64,000 nucleotides of DNA from VAZQ01 sp963721005 (lineage in GTDB: Bacteria > Pseudomonadota > Alphaproteobacteria > Rhizobiales > Xanthobacteraceae), in the NCBI GenBank assembly GCA_963721005.1, contig CAVRHR010000009.1, forward strand, positions 177,941-241,940. The letters are read 5' to 3'. Positions within the stretch are counted from its first letter, which is position 1. Every line of letters begins with the position of its first letter. A model generated the notes under the pieces. It did no database searches. It was given only the letters and a program-made list of their open reading frames with translations, and had not been told where the DNA came from. This document shows positions 1 through 8,328 of the stretch, piece by piece. Position numbers and translations under genes: made by a program.

Positions 1-2
1 CC

Positions 3-1466
3 CAGCTCAAGAACGAGTCCGTTCGCATCATCTTGCGCACCGGGCAGCCCGGCCAGGCGCCCGAGCGGCAGGTCATCGTCGACTACGACATCAACGACTA
101 CAAGGCGAAGACCGAGCTGACCGCCGACAAGCTGTTCACCTCGCTCACCGCGGCGCTGCGCAGCTATCAGCAGATCCAGCGCATGGTCGAGACCCGGCGC
201 GGGCTGGAGATGATCATCGAGGGCGCCTCCACGCTCTACGACTTCAAGTCGATGCAGCGCCTGGCGGAAGGCGTGCTGACGCAGATCGCCTCGCTGCTCA
301 ACGTCGAGTGCGGCGGCATCCTGGTGTTGCGCGACGCCGGCGGGAGCCAGGAGAGGTTCTCCGTGCTCGCCGGCTCGGGCTGCTACCGCCGCTTCGCCGG
401 CGCAATGTCCTCGGGCGCGCTCGACACCATGCTGGAGGAGGCGGTGCTCGGCGCCTTCAAGCGCCGCACGCATCAGTTCCTGCCCAAGCTCTCGGTGCTC
501 TACATCCACACCTCCAGCAAGCGCGAGGTCGTCGTCGTGCTGGAGACCGCCAGGCCGATGTCCGCCACCGACCGCTCCCTGGTCGAGGTGTTCTGCAGCC
601 GGCTTTCGGTCGCCTTCGACAACGTCATTCTCTACGACCAGCTGCATGAGGCGAACATCCGGCTGGAGGAGCGCGTGCGCGAACGCACCCACGAGCTCAC
701 CGCCGCCAACCAGCGGCTGGCGTCCCAGTGGACGCAGCAGCGACGCTCGAACGAGTTCAAGAACGAGATTCTCGGCACCGTGGCGCACGACCTGCGCAAT
801 CCGCTCGGCGTCATCCTCGGGCGCGCCGAGATGATGAACGAGCTCGCCACGGTCGACCCGGTGCAGATCGACAAGATCAAGGACCAGCTCGGCCATATCC
901 GCGCGTCCGCCACCCAATTGACCGAGATGGTGAACGATCTGATCACCGACGCGATGATGGACGCGCACAATATCGCCATCCGGCGCGAGCCGGTCGACCT
1001 GGTGACGATGCTGAGCGAGACCGTGAATGCCAACCGGGCGCTGGCCGAGAAGAAGAAACAGAGCCTGCAGCTGATCGCGCCGGCACACCTGGTGTGGAGC
1101 TGCGATCCCGACCGGCTGCGCGAGGCGGTCGACAACCTCATCAGCAACGCCATCAAGTATAGCCCGATCAGCGGGCACATCGAGCTGACCATGAGTTACG
1201 CGGACGAGCAGGTCGTCATTCGGGTCGCGGACGAGGGAGCGGGACTGTCCGCGGAGGATGTTTCGCGCTTGTTCGGCCGCTTTCAACGGCTGTCGGCGCG
1301 GCCGACCGGGGGCGAGAGCTCGACCGGGCTCGGGCTTTCCATCGTCAAGCGCATCGTCGAGCTGCACGGCGGCCACGTTGGCGCGCAGAGCCCCGGCCCC
1401 GGCCGCGGCACCACCTTCACGATCCGCCTGCCGGCGGCGGGAGCCGGCCCTGCCGGGAAGTCATGA
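3..1466 (+). CDS. DUF3369-type sensor histidine kinase (5' end outside window)
   Basis: The frame is open from the first bases of the window and reads QLKNESVRIILRTGQPGQAP. In related proteins this joins a receiver domain to a DUF3369 domain, so the N-terminal receiver probably lies outside the window. The DUF3369/GAF-like sensor part runs to about nt 640, followed by a short coiled coil. The phospho-acceptor box AHDLRNPLG has its histidine at nt 786-788. The N-box (NLISNAIKYS) and G-box (TGLGLSIVK) of the ATPase domain are intact, and the end is GTTFTIRLP. No membrane segment is visible, so the kinase is probably cytoplasmic. It overlaps the next response regulator by ATGA and is probably its cognate kinase. 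The input signal is unknown. Confidence 0.9.
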   Translation, partial: QLKNESVRIILRTGQPGQAPERQVIVDYDINDYKAKTELTADKLFTSLTAALRSYQQIQRMVETRRGLEMIIEGASTLYDFKSMQRLAEGVLTQIASLLNVECGGILVLRDAGGSQERFSVLAGSGCYRRFAGAMSSGALDTMLEEAVLGAFKRRTHQFLPKLSVLYIHTSSKREVVVVLETARPMSATDRSLVEVFCSRLSVAFDNVILYDQLHEANIRLEERVRERTHELTAANQRLASQWTQQRRSNEFKNEILGTVAHDLRNPLGVILGRAEMMNELATVDPVQIDKIKDQLGHIRASATQLTEMVNDLITDAMMDAHNIAIRREPVDLVTMLSETVNANRALAEKKKQSLQLIAPAHLVWSCDPDRLREAVDNLISNAIKYSPISGHIELTMSYADEQVVIRVADEGAGLSAEDVSRLFGRFQRLSARPTGGESSTGLGLSIVKRIVELHGGHVGAQSPGPGRGTTFTIRLPAAGAGPAGKS

Positions 1467-2191
1467 GCGAGCGTCAGCACATCGTGGTGGTCGACGACGA
1501 GGCGCCGGCGCGCGAGATGGTCGGCGACTATCTGCGTATCCACGGTTTCGAGGTGACGACCTGCGACGGCGGCAGCAGTCTGCGCCGGACCATCGCCAAG
1601 CAGAAGCCAGATCTCGTGGTGCTCGACCTCAACATGCCGGAGGAGGACGGGCTTTCGATCATCCGCATGCTCAAGCAGCAGATCGCCGTGCCGATCATCA
1701 TGCTGACCGCGACCGCCGGCGCCATCGATCGTATCGTCGGCCTCGAGCTCGGGGCCGACGATTACCTGGCCAAGCCGTGCGAGCTGCGCGAGCTGCTGGC
1801 GCGTATCCGATCGGTGCTGCGGCGCAGCGTTCCGACGCCCGCCGGCGACACGGCGGCCCCGCGCCGGCCGGCGCTCGTCCGGTTCGGCACCAAGTGGCTC
1901 GACCTGCAGGCCCAGCTGCTTCGCGACGACCACGACAACGAATTCCCGTTGGCCAGCTCCGAATTCGCCCTGCTCAAGGTCTTCGCCGAAAATCCGAAAC
2001 GGGTCCTATCCCGCGAGCAGCTGCTCGATCTGGCCAATGCGCGCGACCGCGAAGCCTTCGACCGCGCGATCGATGTGCGAATTACCCGACTGCGCCGCAA
2101 GATCGAGCCGGATCCGGCCCATCCGTCGGTCATTCGCACGGTGCGGGGCGCCGGCTATCTGTTCTCTCCCTCCGGTGCGGAGGCCGGATAG
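1463..2191 (+). CDS. OmpR-family response regulator
   Basis: This 242-residue protein has an N-terminal receiver domain: acidic pair VVDDE, phospho-Asp in VVLDLNMP, Thr in MLTATAG and Lys in LAKPCEL. A winged-helix DNA-binding domain follows (about residues 140-235, ending VRTVRGAGYLFSP). Its ATG overlaps the stop of the upstream kinase, so the two are translationally coupled and form a two-component pair. Target genes cannot be read from the sequence. The downstream GGDEF-EAL gene is 258 bp away and is not obviously in the same operon. Confidence 0.93.
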   Translation: MSERQHIVVVDDEAPAREMVGDYLRIHGFEVTTCDGGSSLRRTIAKQKPDLVVLDLNMPEEDGLSIIRMLKQQIAVPIIMLTATAGAIDRIVGLELGADDYLAKPCELRELLARIRSVLRRSVPTPAGDTAAPRRPALVRFGTKWLDLQAQLLRDDHDNEFPLASSEFALLKVFAENPKRVLSREQLLDLANARDREAFDRAIDVRITRLRRKIEPDPAHPSVIRTVRGAGYLFSPSGAEAG

Positions 2192-2449
2192 GGCGGCCGC
2201 CGCTTTTAGGTTTTCCAGGGATGAAGGCGGGCGGCTTGCGGCATGCCGTACCGCAGTGCGGATCCGGGCTTTCAGCAATCGTGCGACGGGGGCAGCCGAT
2301 CTCTGCAACCGGGGGCAGCTGTCGTTAAGTATGGATTAAATCTAAGCAGTGATTCTTCGGCGCTCCTGCACCCCCTGAACGCATCCGAAATTTTCCTCGC
2401 CTAGACCGGATCGCGAAGGGCATCAGCTCGACCTGATGGGCGACCGACA

Positions 2450-5299
2450 TTGTTTTGCAGCATAAGATCACGCCTCCTGGGGCTGGCGCTGGCGGCCGTG
2501 ATTCCACTGGCGGCTGTGATGACGGCCGCGCTCTGGAGCCAATGGCAAAGCGACCGGGCCGCAGCCGCCGACCGAGCCGCCCACGAGGCGCGGGTTCTCG
2601 CCTCCGAGGTCGATGACCACATCAGCGCGCTCCAGAATTTGCTGTCGGTGCTGGTCAAGGCGGTATCGTTCGATCCGGCCGACCGCGAAGCCAACGATGC
2701 ATTGCTGCTGAAGGTCAAGGCCGATCTCTCCGATTTTGATTCACACATCTTCCTGTTCGATGCCGACGGCAACAATATCGGAACCTCCGCCCGCACGACC
2801 TATCCGCCCCCCAATGCGCGCGACCGCGCCTATTTCCGCGAGGCCATGGCCGACCACGCGCCGGCGATCGGCGATCCCATCCGGGTCCGCAGCGGACGCT
2901 GGATCGTCAACGTCGCGCGCCCCGTCAAGGACGAGAGCGGGCAGATTCGCGCCGTGCTGACGGTTGGCCCGGTGCTCGATCACTTCCAGGACACCTTGCG
3001 GCTGCACGGCCTGCCGCCCAACACCGCCATCAGCATCATCAACACCAAGGGCGTGGTCATTGCGGCGAATGCCAACGACTGGATCGGTCGCACGGCCGAC
3101 TGGGGATCGCTGGCGGCGCGGATCGCCGCCAAGGAAGGCAGCGACATCTCGCGCTGGAGGCGCCGCGACAATCTGGAGCGCGTGAACGGCTTTGCGATGG
3201 CCCGCCGGGTCCCGTGGCTGGTAACGGTCGGGGTACCGACCGATATCGCCTACGCGGCCTTGGCGAACCGGCTCAAATGGGGTGCCTTGATGATCGGCGG
3301 GACGCTGGCGCTCGCGTTCGCGATCGCATGGCTATTGTCGGGGCGGATCGTGCGGCCGCTGCGGCGGCTCGGGATGGACGCCGCGGTGCTGGCGGGCGGC
3401 GATCTGAGCCACCGAACCACGGTGCGCACCCGCGACGAGGTCGGGGCGCTGGCGGAGACCTTCAACCACATGGCCAAGGCGCTGGAGGTCCGCCGCCAGA
3501 AGGTACGCAACGCCAGGGGCGAGATGCGGCAGGCCAAGGACACGCTCGCCACCGTCATCGATACCTCGCATGTGGCGATCGTCTGTTGCGACCTCGATCA
3601 ATCGGTCGTGCTCTGGAGCCGCGGCGCCGAGCAGATGTTCGGCTACAGCACCGAGGAGGCGCTCGGCCGGCAGCGGCTGCTGGTGCCGCCAGAGGGCATG
3701 GCGGAAGCGCAAGAGCTGTTTCGACGCGCCTATGGGGGCGAGACCGTCAGGGATCTGCACGTCAAGCGCCGACGCAAGGATGACGCGCTGCTCGACGTGC
3801 GGCTCGCGGCCGCTCCGATGCGCAATGCCGACGGCACGGTGCGAAGCGTCGCGTTCGCCTATGAGGATATTACCGACCGCAAGGCGGCCGAGGAGCAGCT
3901 GCGACGGCTCGCGCATTACGACCAATTGACCGGCCTGCCCAATCGCGCCCTGCTGCAAAAGGAATTGGGGCGGCTGCTGGCGCAACACGGCGGCAGGGCG
4001 CCGACCTCCATTGTGCTGTTCGATCTCGACGAGTTCAAGGACGTCAACGATACGCTCGGACATTCGACCGGCGACCAGCTGCTCATCGAGGTCGGGCAGC
4101 GATTGATGGGGGTCGCGGAAGAGCGGGCCGTGGTGGGCTTGGCGAGCCGGCTGGGCGGCGACGAATTCGTGGTGGTGCTACCCAATTGCGGCGATCCTCG
4201 CATCGTCAGCGAGCTCGTCGAGCTGATGCTCAAGCGGCTCAACGAACCTTTCATCATCAACGACCAGCTGGTGCATCTCGGCGCCAGCGCCGGCGTCGCC
4301 ATCGCGCCCCAGGACGGCGCCGACGTCGAGGAGCTGATCGCCAATGCGGATCTGGCGCTCTATCAAGCCAAGGCCGACGGCGGCCGCAACTTGCGCTTCT
4401 TCATGCCGGTGCTGCGCGCGCAGGCGCAGGCAAGGCGCAGCCTCGGCCTGGAGCTGCGACACGCCTTCGCCAACGACGAATTCGAGATCCATTTTCAGCC
4501 GCAGATCCGGCTCTCCGACAAGGCCGTGGTCGGCGCCGAAGCATTGCTGCGCTGGCGGCATCCGCAGCGCGGCCTGCTGGCGCCCGGCGCTTTCATCGAT
4601 ACGTTGGCGGAAAGCGCGATCGCATCCGGAGTCGGGCGCTGGATCATCCGCACCGCGTGCCAGCATGCCGCCGCCTGGCGCGCCATGGGGCTGCCGTTGG
4701 TGCGCGTGGGCGTCAATCTGTTTCCCTCGCAGGCCTATGACGAGGCGCTGTCGCAGGACGTCATGGAGGCGCTGCGCGACTTCGGCCTGCCGGCCGATAC
4801 GCTTGAGCTCGAGATCACCGAGAACATCGCGCTCAATCGCGAGGATTCGGCGGTGCTGCAGCGGCTGCACGACGCCGGCGTGAAGCTCGCCTTCGACGAT
4901 TTCGGTACCGGCTATGCGTCGTTGAGCTATCTTACACGGCTGCCGTTGTCGCGCATCAAGATCGATCGCAGCTTCGTCGGCAAGATCACCCGCGACGCGC
5001 AGGATGCGGCCATCGTGCGCTCGCTCATCGCCATGGCACACAATCTGGAGCTCGGGGTGATCGCGGAAGGCGTCGAGACCAGCCAGCAGGCTGACTTCCT
5101 CATCAACGAGAAGTGCGAGGAGGCGCAAGGCTTCCTCTACGCCAAGCCGCTGCCGGCCGAGCAATTCGAGGCCTATCTGAGGACCCAACGGCTCGCGCTC
5201 GCGATCCCGGACGATCTCGAGCAGGACGGCGGCGCCCCGGTGCGGTTGGAGCCGTGGGGCGCGAAAGCTCCCGGACGTCGGCGGGCGCGACGGGCTTAG
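2450..5299 (+). CDS. Membrane-anchored dCACHE-HAMP-PAS-GGDEF-EAL protein
   Basis: A 949-residue bifunctional cyclic-di-GMP enzyme candidate. A first membrane helix (residues 8-27) is followed by a periplasmic Cache-type sensor (to about 280) and a second helix (GTLALAFAIAWLL). Then come HAMP, PAS (about 370-480), GGDEF and EAL domains. GGDEF is intact at residues 569-573, so cyclase activity is possible. The EAL domain keeps EALLR at residue 697, DDFGTGY, KIDRSF and AEGVET, so phosphodiesterase activity is also plausible. I see no ATG in frame near the first helix; TTG at 2450 is the best start visible, without a clear ribosome site, so the exact N-terminus is uncertain. The 258 bp upstream hold no gene. 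Confidence 0.9.
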   Translation: MFCSIRSRLLGLALAAVIPLAAVMTAALWSQWQSDRAAAADRAAHEARVLASEVDDHISALQNLLSVLVKAVSFDPADREANDALLLKVKADLSDFDSHIFLFDADGNNIGTSARTTYPPPNARDRAYFREAMADHAPAIGDPIRVRSGRWIVNVARPVKDESGQIRAVLTVGPVLDHFQDTLRLHGLPPNTAISIINTKGVVIAANANDWIGRTADWGSLAARIAAKEGSDISRWRRRDNLERVNGFAMARRVPWLVTVGVPTDIAYAALANRLKWGALMIGGTLALAFAIAWLLSGRIVRPLRRLGMDAAVLAGGDLSHRTTVRTRDEVGALAETFNHMAKALEVRRQKVRNARGEMRQAKDTLATVIDTSHVAIVCCDLDQSVVLWSRGAEQMFGYSTEEALGRQRLLVPPEGMAEAQELFRRAYGGETVRDLHVKRRRKDDALLDVRLAAAPMRNADGTVRSVAFAYEDITDRKAAEEQLRRLAHYDQLTGLPNRALLQKELGRLLAQHGGRAPTSIVLFDLDEFKDVNDTLGHSTGDQLLIEVGQRLMGVAEERAVVGLASRLGGDEFVVVLPNCGDPRIVSELVELMLKRLNEPFIINDQLVHLGASAGVAIAPQDGADVEELIANADLALYQAKADGGRNLRFFMPVLRAQAQARRSLGLELRHAFANDEFEIHFQPQIRLSDKAVVGAEALLRWRHPQRGLLAPGAFIDTLAESAIASGVGRWIIRTACQHAAAWRAMGLPLVRVGVNLFPSQAYDEALSQDVMEALRDFGLPADTLELEITENIALNREDSAVLQRLHDAGVKLAFDDFGTGYASLSYLTRLPLSRIKIDRSFVGKITRDAQDAAIVRSLIAMAHNLELGVIAEGVETSQQADFLINEKCEEAQGFLYAKPLPAEQFEAYLRTQRLALAIPDDLEQDGGAPVRLEPWGAKAPGRRRARRA

Positions 5300-5511
5300 T
5301 GAGCGGGAGAATTCGGGGTCGGTTCCCGATTCCACGCCATCCGGGGATTGCGAATACCATCCACGATCCTTCTCGCCTCGCTCATGGCCGGCTCTTCGCC
5401 GTGATGCGCCGGCGTGACCGCCACACGCCTGCCACCCGCGGAAATTTGCGCCTGCCATAGCTCGCCGGTCTTGACCGGAACGAGTTCGAAGCCCCTGTAC
5501 ATGACCAACAT
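5296..5511 (-). CDS. Small hypothetical protein, 71 aa
   Basis: A 71-residue soluble protein beginning MLVMYRGFELVPVKTGELWQ and ending in a charged, Pro-rich tail. It has the look of small conserved proteins of Bradyrhizobium-type genomes: an N-terminal beta-rich half, then MSEARRIVDGI as a helix. The start at 5511 is chosen because GGAGG lies 6 nt upstream; the second Met at 5502 would be too far from it. It is convergent with the GGDEF-EAL gene and their stop codons overlap by 4 bp. Function unknown. Confidence 0.6.
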   Translation of the reverse strand: MLVMYRGFELVPVKTGELWQAQISAGGRRVAVTPAHHGEEPAMSEARRIVDGIRNPRMAWNREPTPNSPAH

Positions 5512-5768
5512 GCCGCGCCTCCATGGATCAAACACGATCCCGCCCCGCGCCATTCTGCACGAGCAAGCTTTAACCAGAGATTTTATTGGTCGCGAAATCA
5601 GGTAGTAACCGGGTAGTGCAGGGATCGCGGGGTGCCGCAGTCCGCCGCGATCTTTTCGCCCGGAACAGCATCCCGCGCACTGCGTCCGCGGCTTGCCCAG
5701 CGTAAGCTGCAACCTGGATCGTCCGCCATGCGTTGGCTTGCGGGCGCACGAGGATCGGCTCGCTTGCG

Positions 5769-6695
5769 ATGAAGCTTCCGGCATATTCCTGCATCCTCCT
5801 GCATCTCATCTTGACCGGCGTGCGGAGCGCGGCTGCGGATCCGGACGCTTCGGCCTTGCCGGACACGGGCGCATCCGTCTGCTTGATGATCGAGTTGGCC
5901 GCCCGCGCGAACGCCCTGCCGCTCGACTTCTTCGCCCGGATCATCTGGCAAGAAAGCCGATTCCAGCCTGACGCGGTCGGGCCGGCAACCCGGGGCAGCG
6001 GCCGCGCGCAAGGCATCGCGCAATTCATGCCCGGCACGGCCGCGGAGCGTGGCCTGCTCGATCCGTTCGATCCGGTGGAGGCGCTGCCCAAAGCGGCCGC
6101 GTTCCTGGCCGAATTGCGCAGCCGCTTCGGCAATCTCGGCCTCGCGGCCGCCGCCTACAATGCGGGACCTCAGCGCGTACGCGATTTCCTGAGCGGCGCC
6201 CGCGGCCTGCCGGCGGAGACGCAAAAATACGTGCTCGCCGTCACCGGAAGAACGGTCGAGGATTGGTCGAGCGACGCCCGCCAGAATCTCGAAAAGTCGC
6301 AGCGGCCCGCCGGCGAGCCCGCCCTGGCAGCGGCGCCGGCGAGTTGCCACAACCTCGTCGCTCTGCTCGAGCAGACGCCGAACCGGTTCGTGGAGGAATT
6401 GCAGCAGCGCATCAATTTGACGGCGGCGAGCCCGTGGGGCGTGGAGCTCAGCGCTGGTTTCTCGCACGATCGCGTGCTTACCGCCTATGCGGGACTCCTG
6501 AAGCGCTTCGGCGAGATATTGTCCGGGCGCGATCCGAGCATCCTATCGGGCGTGCTTCGCAGCCGCGGCATTCGCGCGTTCTACCGGGTCAGCATCGGAG
6601 CACCTACGCGCGAGGCGGCCAACGATCTCTGCACGCAAATCCGCCGCGCCGGTGGCGCGTGCCTGGTGATCCGCAATCGGGGCCAAGCCGGATGA
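5769..6695 (+). CDS. Lytic transglycosylase (SLT) with C-terminal SPOR-like domain
   Basis: The protein (308 aa) begins with a signal peptide (MKLPAYSCILLHLILTG). An SLT goose-lysozyme-like domain follows: catalytic Glu is E62 in IIWQESRF, then AQGIAQFMPGTA and AAYNAGPQRV. It should cleave the peptidoglycan glycan strand in the periplasm. The last 80 residues (FYRVSIGAPTREAANDLC onward) look like a SPOR-type repeat that could bind denuded glycan at division sites. ATG 5769 is preferred because it starts the signal peptide directly; an upstream in-frame start at 5733 would bury it. No operon partner is evident. Confidence 0.88.
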   Translation: MKLPAYSCILLHLILTGVRSAAADPDASALPDTGASVCLMIELAARANALPLDFFARIIWQESRFQPDAVGPATRGSGRAQGIAQFMPGTAAERGLLDPFDPVEALPKAAAFLAELRSRFGNLGLAAAAYNAGPQRVRDFLSGARGLPAETQKYVLAVTGRTVEDWSSDARQNLEKSQRPAGEPALAAAPASCHNLVALLEQTPNRFVEELQQRINLTAASPWGVELSAGFSHDRVLTAYAGLLKRFGEILSGRDPSILSGVLRSRGIRAFYRVSIGAPTREAANDLCTQIRRAGGACLVIRNRGQAG

Positions 6696-6750
6696 AGGGG
6701 AACAGCGGCGCTGCAAGCGAGCTCATCGGGGCGACGCGGGTGCGCCTGAA

Positions 6751-6957
6751 TCAGTCGGGCAATCTCTCGCTCGGTTGGGGCGGCATCCCCGTCGTTGCCA
6801 CCGGGATACCCCCGGCATTTTTCTCCGCCTGGTCGGCCAACCGGGTCCAAGCTTCCGCCAAGGCCAGAATGGCAGCGCGCTGATGCGGGTCAACGAAGAA
6901 AGCCGTCATCGCGAAACAATCGGAGGCGTTACGCCGATACTGATTAGCCGCCGACAT
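6751..6957 (-). CDS. Small hypothetical protein, 68 aa
   Basis: The protein starts MSAANQYRRNASDCFAMTAF and contains the helical stretch ILALAEAWTRLADQAEKN. This resembles small proteins common in Bradyrhizobium-type genomes that read YRRYAxEC...AWxxLAxQAE. GGGAGG lies just upstream of ATG 6957, which fixes the start. It is transcribed against the transglycosylase gene. Function unknown. Confidence 0.6.
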   Translation of the reverse strand: MSAANQYRRNASDCFAMTAFFVDPHQRAAILALAEAWTRLADQAEKNAGGIPVATTGMPPQPSERLPD

Positions 6958-6982
6958 TCGATCCCTCCCTGGTAAACCCCCA

Positions 6983-7008
6983 CCTACGGGCCGGGCCCGT
7001 AGGTTTTT
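6983..7008 (+). terminator. GC-rich hairpin followed by five T
   Basis: A near-perfect inverted repeat (arms CCTACGGGC and GCCCGTAGG) is followed directly by TTTTT on the + strand, the form of an intrinsic terminator. It lies about 290 bp past the transglycosylase stop and 180 bp before the M48 gene. It is also just upstream of the minus-strand small gene, so an operator role for that gene is an alternative. Confidence 0.5.
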
Positions 7009-7189
7009 CGACGTTCGAACAACGTCTTGCAAACAATGTCGGGGGCGGCGTTTGGTTCCGCCTGAATTTTGGGCGCCGCAACCCGTGGGCCTCTCCGGCG
7101 GCCAGATCGCCTCCACGTCCCGGCACCATCGCCGACTTCACGGGGCTGACCGTCATGGTAGAGTCGGCGGCGAGCCGACGGAGACCAGC

Positions 7190-8272
7190 ATGGATTTGTG
7201 GTCGGAGCCCATGACCGGGCGGGTGGCGGCATTCCTGCTGGCTGCCCTTCTGACCTTGCTTCTCTTGATATTCTGGGAGGTCAGGAGCCACCGCCCAACC
7301 CCGGAGCCACGCCCCGCAAAGCCGAAAGCTCTCCGGCCGCCGAGGCCCCGGGCCGCCGGCCCTGGGCAGATGCCGCGGTCCGTCGTCGTCATCGGACTGA
7401 TGACCGCGGCTTTCGCGGCCATCGGATTCCGGTTCGGGGTGCCGCTTGCGGCGGCGGTTCTGGCGCTGACGATCGCGATCCTCCTGCGGTCGTTGTGGTA
7501 CACCGGGCCGGCCATCCTGGCGCGATGCGGCGCGCGCCCGGTCAGCGACCCGAACCTCATCGAAGCGGTGGCGGAGCTCGCCGCCAAGGCCGGTATCGCG
7601 GCGCCGCGAATGCTCGAGATTCAGGAGAACCATCCGAACGCCTTTGCGCTCGGCACCGACGGCGCCGACGCGGCAATCGTCGTAACCATCGGCTTGCGCC
7701 GCCGGCTGACCGCCGCCGAAGAGCGCGCCGTCATCGCCCACGAGATGTCCCATATCGTGCGCCGCGATACCGTGCAGGCAACCCTTGGGGTGACCCTAAT
7801 GGGCGCGGTCGCCACGCTGGCGTTGTGGCTCGGCGTGGTCGGCCGCACGGCACAGCACCGGGGCGGCCGCGCGTTGCTGTTCCTGGTGGTGCTGGCGCCG
7901 GTTTCGGCGCTGGTGCTGCGGCTGGGCGGGTCTCGCGCGAGTGCCTATCGGGCCGACCGCGAAGGCGCCCGGCTGTGCGGCAATCCCACCGATCTTATCA
8001 CGGCGCTCGACAAGCTCGACGCCGCGGCCCGGCGCTTCGCGAGCATCACCGCCGACGACCAGCCCGCGACGGCGGCGCTCTTCATCGTGGACCCGTTGCC
8101 GAATTCGTGGGTCGGACGGTTGTTCGCGACGCCCCCGCCGGTCGCCAGACGCATCGCGCGTCTCCGAGGCCTTTCAGGACAACACTCGGGGCACGCGCCA
8201 GCGGCGGCGGAATCCGGCAGGCCGTCGGAACTCGCGGCGATGCAAAACGCCGTGTCGGTGACCGAAGGATGA
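7190..8272 (+). CDS. M48-family membrane zinc metalloprotease
   Basis: A 360-residue protein with two N-terminal membrane helices (about residues 11-27 and 66-100). The zinc-protease motif HEMSH has H184, E185 and H188; a glutamate in YRADREGARLCG (SRASAYRADREGA segment) supplies the third ligand. More hydrophobic helices follow the motif, as in HtpX-like proteases. The expected role is membrane-protein quality control. ATG 7190 opens the first helix directly. It lies 56 bp upstream of the hydrolase gene, so the two may be co-transcribed. Confidence 0.85.
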   Translation: MDLWSEPMTGRVAAFLLAALLTLLLLIFWEVRSHRPTPEPRPAKPKALRPPRPRAAGPGQMPRSVVVIGLMTAAFAAIGFRFGVPLAAAVLALTIAILLRSLWYTGPAILARCGARPVSDPNLIEAVAELAAKAGIAAPRMLEIQENHPNAFALGTDGADAAIVVTIGLRRRLTAAEERAVIAHEMSHIVRRDTVQATLGVTLMGAVATLALWLGVVGRTAQHRGGRALLFLVVLAPVSALVLRLGGSRASAYRADREGARLCGNPTDLITALDKLDAAARRFASITADDQPATAALFIVDPLPNSWVGRLFATPPPVARRIARLRGLSGQHSGHAPAAAESGRPSELAAMQNAVSVTEG

Positions 8273-8328
8273 TGGGACGCCACCGACGGCACCGGTTGCA
8301 ATTCTTCGATCGCATGGCGGAGGTCGCG

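Noticed and set aside
8273..8328. N-terminal extension of the hydrolase back to 7198
   Set aside because: The frame is open but lies over the M48 gene; the ATG at 8329 with GGAGG starts a proper signal peptide.
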